Assembly (NCBI GenBank): GCA_036365515.1
Contig: CM070874.1
Span: 160,333,297 to 160,397,296 of the forward strand
Direction: 5' to 3'
Source: Torymus aiolomorphi
Taxonomy: Eukaryota; Arthropoda; Insecta; Hymenoptera; Torymidae
Length of the DNA stretch: 64,000 nt
Numbering within the stretch: the stretch's first letter is position 1; the number at the start of each line of letters is the position of its first letter. This document shows positions 10,721 through 20,851 of the stretch, one piece after another. The translations under genes were made by a program, and so were the position numbers. The notes below the pieces were generated by a model. The model was not told the DNA's origin and ran no database searches. It saw nothing but the letters and a program-made list of their open reading frames with translations.

Positions 10721-11540
10721 GTTGAATATTGTGCTTCTATTCAAAGTATTAAGTATATTTTCGGTTACATTCACAAAGGTAGCGATAGAGCATTTTGTAA
10801 AATCAAAAAAGATTATGATAATAATGATCATTCAGTGTATGATGAAATAATAGATTATATCGACGGCAGATATTTAAGTCCAATGGAGGCAGCATGGTGT
10901 TTACAAGAATTCCCTTTATGTGGGAGAAGTCATACTGTAATACGTCTTGCAGTTCATACAGAAAATCAGCAAAGAATAATTTTCGATGAAAATAAGGAAT
11001 CAAAAGCTCTTAATAAATGTAAAACAACGTTAACAGCATGGTTTGATTTCAATAGAAAAGATAAATTTGCTAATAATATAAAATATGTCAATATTCCACA
11101 ATATTACAAATTTGATTTAACAAAAACGTGGATTAAACGCAAACGAGAAAAAAAAATTACGCTATCGGACGTTTACACATTGTATCTCCTAAGGATTCGA
11201 AAAGATTTTTTTTTAAACTAATTTTAAATCGCGTAAAAGGTGCTACTTCATTTTCTGATTTACGTACACATAAAAATAGAATTTACGAAACATATAAAGA
11301 AACTGCGATTTCTATGGCTTTAATTCAAGATGATTCTGAAATTTTTAATATATTTGAAGAAGCATGTCGTATTATGCTACCTTCCCAACTCCGTAAATTT
11401 TTTGCGTGGTTTATTTTAGCAGAAAACTGTCAAGGACAAAATATATGGTATAAATTAAAAAGTTATTTGTGCGAGGATTTTAAGGTAATAAAGAAAATCA
11501 AGCATTAAATCATATAAATGATATATTATTATTAGAAGAT
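10721..11540 (+). pseudogene. Helitron Rep C-terminal part with the Tyr pair, and linker
   Basis: Coding resumes exactly at the target duplication: VEYCASIQSIKYIFGYIHKG contains two tyrosines four residues apart (Y-I-F-G-Y), the nicking/joining Tyr pair of Helitron Rep. Next come segments typical of Helitron proteins: a YLSPMEAAWCLQEFPL block, a DDSEIFNIFEEACRIMLP block (11314 onward) and CQGQNIWYKLKSYLCED. Breaks occur at 11219 and 11508, where the frame shifts. The tail reaches the helicase frame starting at 11541. Confidence 0.85.
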
Positions 11541-13003
11541 ATGTCTTGTAAAACATTTGGTTTACCAGAGCCTAACGTTCTTAATAACGTAAATATTTTC
11601 TGCAATAATGATGATGTTCTGAACAGTAGTAAAATGTTTAATGATATGTTCAAACAACTAAATAAAGATCAGAAATTAATTTTTGAACAATTATTACACA
11701 ATAAAAATAAAATTTATTTTATCGATGGCCCAGGAGGTGTAGGAAAAACGTTCTTATACAAAACTATAATATACTACTTTATTTCAAAAAATAAAAATAT
11801 TTTATCAATGACATGGACTGATATAGCCTCTATTTTGTTATCAAATGGAATGACGGCTCATAGAACATTTAGATTACCATTAGATCTCAATAATATTGAA
11901 AGTTCGTTTTTAAAATTAGATTCAGATAAAAAAAAATTACGCGAAGTCGAAGTTATTATTTGGGATGAGGCATCCACGATCCATAAAAAAGCTTTAGAAA
12001 TTATTGATAAAACTTTGAAAGATGTATGTTTGAACGAATTACCATTTGCAGGAAAACTTATAATTTTAGGTGGAGATTTTCGGCAAATTTTACCAGTCAT
12101 GAAAAATGGTTTCAGAAGTGCAATTATTGAAGAAACTATAAAGTATTCTGATTTATGGTCTTACTTTAAGATTTTTAAATTATATACAAACGTACGATCA
12201 AAAAATAGTAATTTCGCAAAATTTTTACTACAAATTGGTGAAGGAGAAATAAATCCTTTTTTATAATACCTCCCGATTGGAAAACAAAAGATGTTTGTCT
12301 GAAAATTTATTATTATTATTATTATTATTAAATTAATCAAAATAATAACTACGATCGTGTTATTTTAGCTCCTCATAATGATAACATTATTTATTTGAAT
12401 AACAATATATTAAGATTATTAAATGGTAAAGAAAAAACGTATTACAGTATTGATTATGTAACACATAAAGGAGTAGGTCAAACTGATGATAATATTCACC
12501 TAAATTTCCCAATAGAAACTTTAAATAAAGTAAAGGAAGGTCTTCCTCCTCATGAATTAAAATTAAAAGTAAATGCAATAGTTATGTTAATTAGAAATTT
12601 GAGTATGAATGATGGTTTGTGCAATGGTACTAGGCTTAAAATTACAAAATTATTCGAATATAATATTGAAGCAGAAATTATTACAGGAGAAAACATAGGT
12701 AAAAAAGTTTTCATTCCTAGAATTACATTAAATACAGGTGAATCTTCCTCTTTACCGTTTATCCTTTATAGAAAACAATTCCCCATCACTTTAGCTTTCT
12801 GTATGACTCTTAATAAATCACAAGGACAAAGTTTTGATTATGTAGGATTATATATCAAAAGACCATTATTTTCTCATGGTCGATTATACGTAGCATTGTC
12901 AAAATGTAGAAATCTCAAATATATATATGTTCAAAACGAATTAGAGAATCCATCAGAAATTGAAAATATAGTTTGGAAAGAAGTTCTAGATGACTGTGAA
13001 TGA
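11541..13003 (+). pseudogene. Helitron PIF1-type helicase domain
   Basis: Superfamily 1 helicase motifs appear in order: motif I FIDGPGGVGKTFLYK (Walker A); MTAHRTFRLPLDL; Walker B IIWDEAS; motif III LGGDFRQILPV; then, in a second frame from 12395, a PHELKLKVNAIVMLIRNL block, the ITLAFCMTLNKSQGQ block (motif V) and GRLYVALSKCRN (motif VI). It ends at a TGA at 13001. A frameshift between 12266 and 12395, near a TTA repeat, divides it. PIF1-like helicases unwind DNA during rolling-circle transposition. All catalytic motifs are present, but the gene is broken. Confidence 0.88.
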
Positions 13004-13025
13004 AACCTCTCTTTCTATCTCTCTC

Positions 13026-13037
13026 TTATCAGTGGAT
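13026..13037. repeat. 12-bp target-site duplication, left copy
   Basis: ttatcagtggat here is repeated exactly at 19228-19239. It flanks the poly(T) that is the poly(A) tail of the minus-strand R1-clade element, so it marks that element's insertion. Confidence 0.85.
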
Positions 13038-13301
13038 TTTTTTTTTCCGAGGTACTAGCTGAATCTTCCGAGGCCCCCGTCCTCGCTTACAGCATGGAGA
13101 GGGGCCCACTAAGACCATCACGAAGCGTCGGGCTCCGCGGTGTGAGGGATTTCTACCCCCTAAACACCCAAAACCTTTCCCGCGGCGTTCCGGAATCCGA
13201 CCCTGAACTGTTATACACATTACTTCGGACCGGTCGGCGTTTCTATGCCCTACGGAAATCTTATATATCTTGTCTGGTCTGTCTATTTTTCGTCTTCTGT
13301 A

Positions 13302-16232
13302 TCAGTTTTCAAGGCAACCATCAGTCTTTTTGCCTTGTAGTACGTGAGTCACGTAGCGTGCTATGTCGTCCCAGTTTTGTTTGCTTGATAGCATCAGTGT
13401 CACGACGTTATCCGGTGTGATGTCACCTGTCTTCGTCTGTAGTCTGTGTCTCGCGACTATCCAGCGGGGGCACACGAAAAATGTGTGTTCCGTGTCGTCT
13501 CTATTATGTCCGCAGTACCTGCAGGACGGGGTCGTTACCTTCCCCATCCAATGCAGATACTGGCGGAAGTATCCGTGTCCGGATAGGAACTGGGTCAGGT
13601 AAAAGTTCACCTCCCCAGCTCCTCTCTTATGCCAGAGTTGCACGTCCGTTATGAGGCGTCTCGTCCACTTGGCTTTGTCGCTGTCTTTCCATCGCGTTTG
13701 CCAGGATGTCAGCGTCGTCGTCCGTGCGTCTATGGAGGCCCTCGCTCTTCCCCTTTCTTCGCTGTACTCGTAGATCCTCTTCCGCTCGAGAGCGAGAAGG
13801 TCTACTGGGACAACCCCTGCGATCACTAGTACCGCCACCTCTGAGACGGTGCGGTACGCGCACGCGATTCGCAGCGCTCCCAGTCTTTGTACCGCTGCGA
13901 TCTTTTTGCGGTACTTCTCTATTCGCGTCGCGTCCGCCCATATCTCGGCCCGATAAAGGAGCATCGAGTTGGTCACTGTCATAAGCAGTCGTCGCACACT
14001 CGGTCTCGGTCCCTTCGTATTTGCCATGAGGCGTGCGAGGGCGGCGGTCTTTAACGCCGCTCTCTCAGCGACGCCACGTATGTCCGACCAGAAGGTCATC
14101 CTCGTATCCAGGGTCACCCCCAGATATTTGGCGGACCGTCCAGGATGCACAACGGACGTCCCCACCGTCATGGGTATCGTCGTGTCTATCCGTTTCCTAG
14201 TTAGATATAGTAACTCCGTCTTTTCATGGCCAGCTGTAGTTCCCGACTTTGCATCCATTCGTCCACCCGTCTCGTGGCTTGGGTCAGCCTCATCTGAGCC
14301 AGTCGTGTATCCTTGGTCGTAGCCGATAAGATAGACCCCCGGCGGCATCGGAAGATCCAACACCTCATCGTAACCTACGTTCCAAATATCGGGGCCAAGG
14401 ATCGAGCCCTGCGCTACTCCCGCCGTCATTTTTCTTTTCTTGACTCCAGTCTGCGTCCCGTACGTAATGTAACGGTCTCGTAGATAGTCCTTGAGGATTC
14501 GGAGAAGGTATGGGGGCAGCGGGAAAGCGTTGGAGAATGCACGCACGATGTCCGTCCACCTCACCGAGTTGAAAGCGTTTCGTACGTCGAGTGTTGCCAT
14601 GAGCACTATTGTCCTGTTCTTGTGGGGTCTAGTCTGTGCTCTATCAAAGGAGTCGATCATTTTTTGGATCGCCCCTATCGTCGACCGTCCTTGTCTGAAA
14701 CCGTACTGTCTGTCGTTCAGGCCGCCAGCGTCCCGAACCGCCTGTTGGATTCGCGGTCTCAGGAGCATTTCGAAGAGCTTGCCAAGTGTATTCAGCAAGC
14801 TCAGCGGTCTGTAGGATGACGGCGAGTCCGGGTCCCCAACCTTTCCTTTATCAATGAGGATCAGCCGCGCCGTCTTCCAATCTTTGCTGAACACGCCCTC
14901 CGCCAGGCATGTATTATATAGGTTCAGGAGTATCCCCGGGCGTCGTTTTGCAACAATCCCGAGGATTTCCGCTGGGGTACCGTCCGGACCTGGTGCCTTC
15001 CCCGCCGAGAGCTGTGCGACAGCCAAGCTGAGCTCACCCCGGGTGAACTCCTGCACCTCGTCGTCGCCAGTATCGTCGCCCCCCGACCCTTGTTCAAAGT
15101 GTGTAGGGAAGAGTCCGTCAATGATTCTGTCCATCGTTTCTTCGTCCCTGACTACCGGTGGATTGTTGCCTCCCAGGTTGCGGGTGACGATCTTGTAACC
15201 CGCTCCCCGAGGGTCTGAGTCCACCTCGTTAATCAGTTTGGTCCAACTTTCCTTTTTACTGTCATTGATAGCGTGCCTCAGTTCTTTGCGCGCTACCCGG
15301 TACTCCTCCGAGTGGGCCATCGCGTCCGCTCTGTCGCGGGCGCGCTGGGCCCTCCGTCGGAGCCGTAGGCATTTGCGTCGGAGGCGCGCGATATTTTCGG
15401 TCCACCAGTACACCGGTTCTTTGTCACGTCTCGTCCGTTTTCTTGGCATAGAGGCGTCACAGAGCCTTCTCAAGAGCCCCGACGTTTCCTCTGTTAGCTT
15501 TTCAGCCTTTTCCCTACCACCGATGCTGCGAGCCATTTGTCCGGTCCGGTTCCCTGTCCGCTGTGCCGTCAGTTTGTCAACGTCTGGTTTTTTCATGTTC
15601 CATCCCGCGGGAGTTGGGGCGGTCCCTGTTCTGTTCTGTGCTTTGTCGGTCACTCCGAAGATGATGTACTGGTGGTCGCTGGCCGTGTAGCCCTCGAACA
15701 CCCGCCACCCCTCGACACTTCGGAGAAGTCCAGTCGTCACAAAGGTCACATCTGGGATGGATGCGCCATAGCCGGGTCTCCTGTACGTTGTCGCCTGTCC
15801 CACGTTTGCTACTGTTAGGTCTAGCCTCGCGGCCATTTCCAACGTCGTTATGCCCCACTCAATGGCCCTGGCGTTAACATCCCCCGCGAAGATAACGGGG
15901 CCGGGGATGACCCTAAGCGCGTCCTCGAGGGCCGCCACCTTTCGTCCGAACTCCGCGGCGCTACAGTTCGGAGTGAGATACACGCTGACATACGTCACAT
16001 TAGACACCCGAGCTCAGACGTAGTCCTCGCCCCTCCCTTGGCTTGTGATACGCGACCTGGCCCGCCCCCGGAACCACAGCGCCGCAGAACGGGAGGTATT
16101 AACGAGCCAAGTCGGGCTGTCTCTGTCTCTGTACGGCTCGCTAATCATTATAACGTCCGCGTTCATCTCCTCGGCAAGCTGGGGCAGTAAGGCATGAGCC
16201 AGGCTGCTGCCGTTCAAGTTGCCTTGGAGCAC
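13302..16232 (-). pseudogene. R1-clade ORF2: endonuclease and reverse transcriptase
   Basis: Reading from 16232: an apurinic-type endonuclease (NLNGSS, MISEPYRD, FAGDVNARAIEW, then TASDHQYIIF with catalytic Asp-His), linker, RT fingers (GKAPGPDGTPAEI), motif A (LDVRNAFNSV), a motif-B-like AGVAQGSILGP block, thumb (KYLGVTLDTRMTF) and a C-terminal CCHC (CRYCGHNRDDTEHTFFVC). Two disabling changes are visible. At 16014 a TGG seen in the second copy is TGA. Around 14310-14330 the stretch that should hold the YxDD catalytic motif is deleted and the following ~25 residues are frameshifted. The enzyme would be inactive. Confidence 0.88.
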
Positions 16233-16245
16233 TGTCGTCGTCTTG

Positions 16246-16813
16246 TTAAGTGCGAACGGTCATCTGTCTCGCTCTTGCCTCCGTCAGCGCTGTTTTGAAT
16301 GCGGTGCAGAGCGCCGTGCCCGGAACGTGCGCTGCCCCTCCGCCTTCCTGTGATGGGTACAGGAAACAGAGGGGAGCACCCGTGCAGGCCCCAGCCCTGT
16401 GTCCATTTTTTCCACACTTCCAACAGCAGTCGCTTCTGTCCGGTCCTTTACAGTTTGTACGGTAATGGCCATAGCCGAGACACTTGTAGCATCTCGACAC
16501 CATCAGTCGGATCCTCACTCGGCAGCTGACAAACCCTATCTTTATACGTCCCGTCTCGAGTAGCCGTGTCGCGTCTCGGTCTCCGAGCTCGCAGATAGCC
16601 ATCTTCTGTCCTCGGCTGTTTGGCCCGAGAACCGAGACCCGTCTATCCGCGCCCGGGTTCAGTACTTCGTCTAGTGCGATTCGTACTTCATTAGTATCTG
16701 TAAGGCAGTCCAGGTCCAGTATCTCCAGGGTCACCTTTCGGATCATGTCCTTGATTGTTCCCTGTTCGCCTAGCATCTCCAGGAGGCGTCCACTCATGTT
16801 TCCGTGAGTTCTT
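16246..16813 (-). pseudogene. R1-clade ORF1 (gag), zinc-knuckle half
   Basis: Minus-strand frame with three Cys/His clusters: CYKCLGYGHYRTNC, CCWKCGKNGHRAGAC and a CFL segment, the nucleic-acid-binding knuckles of R1-clade ORF1 proteins. Similarity to the second copy (20282-20838) begins exactly at the solo LTR edge. The first residues of the open frame (from 16836) are LTR-derived and not part of the gene. ORF2 begins about 14 bp downstream of the ORF1 end. Confidence 0.85.
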
Positions 16814-17667
16814 TGTGACGTACACGAACAGCTCATGGTATACGCATCGATTCACATTTCCCCATTCATAAACACGAGAGCGAAAAATCAACAAACACGA
16901 TGCATATTTGTGTACAAACATACGATCGCGTGCGCCAGAGAAAATCTTACTCACTCATTCACACAGCGCCTCTGACGTCAGAGTATAAACAAAAATATTG
17001 TCATGTGCAAGAGAGAAGACCAGACGATCGTCTGGTATATAAAGGGCTCCGATTCTCGGAATCGGCACGCACTTGTGTCCGAGCTCTCGCCTATTCAGGA
17101 TACCGATAAGCATTGCGCTTAGGTAACTGAAGCTGGCCACTCCTTTGCGCTCGTAAAAACTTATGTCAAATAATTCATTTTGAGTATATCAATAAACATA
17201 CCTATAATTCTAGATTTTGATTAATGATTTTTTTTTTCTTCTTCAAATAAACTCTCTCGATAACAACCGAATCCTAACCTACCTACCTCCCACGGCACGA
17301 TAGTCGGCCCTCTGCGCCGATTATTTACCCGGCTCCTCTCTTCTCACACGGCACGGTAGTTGGCCCTCTGCGCCGACTACTTACCCGTATCACCTAAGCA
17401 GCACGGTCGCAGCCACTCAGCGCTAACGACTTACCTTCACCTACCACCTCTCTGTATCGACGGCACGGACTCCGGCACATTGCGCGCCGGTATCTAACCC
17501 TGAGATCGGGGCTACTCCCATCCCGATTGTATGCTCGAGTCCAGTACACGAACTCTTAAAAAATTGTTAATAACTACCAAGTAACGACATCTAGTTTCAT
17601 ACAAGTTAACTCAATTATTAAGGTATAGATTAAAATCTGAGAGCTGTCATTACTTCGGTACGTCACA
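16814..17667 (+). repeat. Solo LTR of the same gypsy family, plus orientation
   Basis: Begins tgtgacg, ends cgtcaca, and aligns in reverse orientation to the LTRs at 2214-3026 and 9909-10720, with divergence concentrated at both ends. It is flanked by tctt (16810-16813) and gctt (17668-17671), a 4-bp duplication with one later change. Comparison with the uninterrupted R1-clade copy at 20270-20290 shows the empty site. A solo LTR arises by recombination between the two LTRs of a former full element. It carries the CRE palindrome at 16970-16983 and TATATAAAG at 17036-17044. Confidence 0.9.
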
Positions 17668-18480
17668 GCTTCCATCTCCTTTGGTGCGTACTAGTGCGGC
17701 GCCGCCCTTCGTCTTTGTGACTCCTTTGATTTGGAGGTTGTTATCAGAGGTGTCAACCGTACGTAGCGTCTGCACTACGCCCGCGAAGGTCTTGCCGTCT
17801 TTGGGCACGATTATCACTACGCCGCCCCGTTGTTTGAAGACCTTGCAGTTTGGACGTAGTGGCGGTCTGGGGCCCTCCATTGCTTTTTTCTTCTTTTTCG
17901 TCTTTTTGTTTTCCATACTTTTCCAGCCTTCTTGGGAATTTTCATCTGTGCCTACTTGGGTTTCAACCAGGTCCCCTCAGTCGTCTGATACCTGGATTTG
18001 GGGGCGATGGATGTTGCTGGCAGTCTTCTTCTTCTTGGTTTTTTGGGTCTTAGGCTGTGATTCTGGACTGTCCCTTGCACCTCTACGCCGTTTGGGAAGC
18101 CTGATTGTACGGGCCGTCCTCTTAGCTTCTTCGCGTGCGGTTTGGAGTACCGCCAGCAGAGCCCTGAGCGTCTTCAGCCCCTCTTTAACATCTTTGGTAA
18201 TGTTCTTCAGCGTCTCCGTTGCTCTCTCCATTATTTTGATCTCAGCCAGCATGCTGCTTACGGTTTTGTCTACCTCGTTCTCCAAGTTGGAGGGCCCTGT
18301 GACGTCGTCAGGCAACGTGCCAGAGGTGCTAGCGTCGCTGATGATGCTATAAAAGCTCGACGTGCTGGCTGTTCTATGTCTGATCTCCTGAGTGTTGCCT
18401 GGTGTCAGGTACTCGGTGTTGGGCGGGACAGTCGATGCAGTTTGCGCTCTAACTGCGTTTTCTGTACTTTTGTCTTGCAT
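17668..18480 (-). pseudogene. R1-clade ORF1 (gag), N-terminal half
   Basis: ORF1 starts with ATG at 18480. The first 167 residues are Ser/Thr-rich, then charged and helical (VDKTVSSMLAEIKIMERATE, KEGLKTLRALL), with a basic tract (RLPKRRRG, then KTQKTKKKK) that could be a nuclear signal. A stop at 17977 is followed by another frame (17916-17650) with a further Lys tract and KVFKQRGGVVIIVPKDGKTF, which aligns with 20090-20275 in the second copy. The solo LTR then interrupts it. A frameshift or stop near 17920-17977 is thus present in addition to the LTR. Confidence 0.75.
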
Positions 18481-19227
18481 CTTGTTTGTTATACTCTCCT
18501 GAAAACTAACTTCGTGTGGGTTGTGTTGTGTTGGTCAGAGTACCTTCGGCCTAGGATCAGGGGCATCCGCCGGCGTACTCCCGGGAAGTTCCGCCACCCC
18601 GGTAGGCCGCAGTGGCTTCGTCGGAGCCCCCCACACCCCGCAGCAGCGTCCCCCCGGGAACCACCCGGTACTGATACGGGAGAGGGATTATACACCATTA
18701 TGCAGGGTAGCCTCCCTGGTGGTTAATGCAGGATTCGGGCCCCTCACTACCGGCGGCCCAGGAGCGCTCCGGCCACTATCCGATGGCGGCCGGCCTGGTT
18801 TTATCCGGTGTACCCTCTGCGGGTCGGGGTTGCGGGACCGCAAGCCAGCACAGCGAAGCCCGTGGCCCGTCGTTCAAAGGTTCTGCTGTGCAAGTGTCGT
18901 GCGTGTTCGTGTCTCAGTGTACTGCATGTTAGAGGTGTTGTGTGTTTATTTCTTTGTGATGAGTGGCTGTAGCAGAGTCAGGTACCACTATTCTTGACTC
19001 TTTTTCCCTTCTCACTTAATGAAGCTCGGAGGTTCCCTTTTTAGGCTATGAGCCCCGCACCGGAAGGGTGTAACCTTTGACCCAGAGTCTCCGTCAGCCT
19101 TTTCTGTTGTAGCGTTACTGTTGGAAGCATTGACGCGACAGAAGACGTTTCCAGCTGTTACGTACGTGGACGTGGACGTTGAGGATTTACCTGTATCGGG
19201 TTACCACTTTACAGACTATGACAGCCT
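18481..19227 (-). other. 5' UTR / promoter region of the R1-clade element
   Basis: GC-rich, non-coding sequence between the ORF1 start and the target duplication. Includes short inverted motifs such as gggtagcctccctggtgg near 18705-18722. ORFs of 60-190 residues here on both strands lack any family signature. The internal promoter of such elements would lie at the far (19227) end, but I cannot identify it. Confidence 0.55.
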
Positions 19228-19239
19228 TTATCAGTGGAT
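19228..19239. repeat. 12-bp target-site duplication, right copy
   Basis: ttatcagtggat, identical to 13026-13037; Helitron tail sequence follows. Confidence 0.85.
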
Positions 19240-19604
19240 TAGGCCTCCTGGGGATACCACTGTTTTGTTTATAATATTCATATGTTGAAAAATATTATTC
19301 AAAAATATTATACTTCTATATATTTTATTATAAAATAATATAAATAATATTTTCAAAATTTATAATAATTATACTTCAATATAACATATGAAATTTGATT
19401 AAAAAAAAAAAAACGCACCTTTCTATTTACCCCATTAGGTGGTGTGGAAAAAATAGAACATAAGATTTAAATTTCAACTGGATAATTTAAATGAATATTA
19501 TCATCTCTACATTTAGGGTAAATTTTAAAAGTAAATGTACAGATAAATATTTCAATTTTATATGGGGGTTGACGAGAGGAGCGAGTAGGGGGTACCCTCC
19601 CTAG
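19240..19604 (+). other. Helitron 3' non-coding tail and CTAG terminus
   Basis: AT-rich tail ending in gacgagaggagcgagtaggg, then ggtaccctcc and CTAG at 19601-19604, followed by T. Helitrons end in a GC-rich hairpin a few bases before CTRR and insert between A and T; the ggggtaccctcc dyad and CTAG|T fit. The rest of the stretch (19260-19560) shows only A/T runs. Confidence 0.75.
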
Positions 19605-19627
19605 TATATATATATATATATATATAC
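19605..19627. repeat. (TA)n microsatellite at the Helitron target
   Basis: About 20 bp of TA dinucleotides directly after CTAG. Confidence 0.8.
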
Positions 19628-20089
<462 letters not shown>

Positions 20090-20838
20090 TCCAAACTGCA
20101 AGGCCTCTAAACAACGGGGCGGCGTAGTGCTAATCGTGCCCAAAGACGGCAAGACCTTCGCGGACGTAGTGCAGACTCTACGTACGGTTGACACCTCTGA
20201 TAACAACCTCCAAATCAAAGGAGTCACAAAGACGAAGGGCGGCGCCGCACTAGTACGCACCAAAGGAGATGGAAGCACTCACGGAAACCTGAGTGGACGT
20301 CTCCTGGAGATGCTAGGCGAACAGGGGACAATCAAGGAAATGACCCGAAAGGTGACCCTGAAGATACTGGACCTGGACTGCCTTACAGACACTGATGAGG
20401 TACGAATCGCACTAGACGGAGTACTGAACCCGGGCGCGGATAGACGGGTCTCGGTCCTCGGGCCAAACAGCCGAGTAGAAGATGGCTATCTGCGAGCTCG
20501 GAGACCGAGACGCGACACGGCTACTCGAGACGGGACGTATAAAGATAGGGTTTGTCAGCTGCCGAGTGAGGACCCGACTGATGGTGCCGAGATGCTACAA
20601 GTGTCTCGGCTATGGCCATTACCGTACAAACTGTAAAGGACCGGACAGACGCGACTGCTGTTGGAAGTGTGGAAAAAATGGACACAGGGCTGGGGCCTGC
20701 ACGGGTGCTCCCCTCTGTTTCCTGTGCTCATCACAGGAAGGCGGAGGGGCAGCGCACGTTCCGAGCACGGCGCTCTGCACTGCATTCAAAACAGCGCTGA
20801 CGGAGGCAAGAGCGAGACAGATGACTGTTCGCACTTAA
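20090..20838 (+). pseudogene. R1-clade ORF1 (gag) fragment, second copy
   Basis: Two overlapping frames: 20127-20636 (GGVVxxVPKDGKTFA-type start, then KTKGGAALVRTKGDG, then GRLLEMLGEQGTIKEM) and 20482-20838 with the zinc knuckles CYKCLGYGHYRTNC and CCWKCGKNGHRAGAC. A frameshift at about 20478 separates them. The N-terminal ~170 residues present in the first copy are absent here. Confidence 0.83.
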
Positions 20839-20851
20839 CAAGACGACGACA

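Larger units (their letters stand above)
13038..19227 (-). mobile_element. R1-clade non-LTR retrotransposon, near full length, inactive
   Basis: Minus-strand LINE with a short poly(A) tail (T run at 13037-13046), 3' UTR, ORF2 (endonuclease, RT, C-terminal CCHC), ORF1 (gag with CCHC knuckles) and a GC-rich 5' region, bounded by a 12-bp target duplication. A solo LTR (16814-17667) sits inside ORF1. Without it the element is about 5.3 kb, the usual full length of the clade. The endonuclease opening QGNLNGSSLAHALLPQ and the gag knuckles place it in the R1 clade. The target is Helitron sequence, not 28S rDNA, so it is not an rDNA-specific R1. Confidence 0.85.
842..19604 (+). mobile_element. Helitron, 5'-truncated, split by nested insertions
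   Basis: A rolling-circle transposon of which I see the Rep endonuclease (842-2209 and 10721 onward), the PIF1-type helicase (11541-13003), a non-coding tail (13004-13037 and 19240-19604) and a 3' terminus ending CTAG, followed by T. The 5' end is lost at the repeat ending at ~840. Two younger elements interrupt it: a Ty3/gypsy element at 2214-10720, flanked by a gttg duplication, and an R1-clade LINE at 13038-19227, flanked by a 12-bp duplication. Removing them leaves about 4 kb of Helitron. Several frameshifts show it cannot encode a working transposase. Confidence 0.82.

Noticed and set aside
13302..19000. Many plus-strand ORFs of 60-220 residues
   Set aside because: Antisense shadows of the minus-strand R1-clade genes and 5' UTR; the same shadows recur in reverse in the second copy.
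13038..19227. rDNA-inserted R1 element
   Set aside because: Flanking sequence is Helitron DNA with a 12-bp duplication, not 28S rRNA gene sequence.
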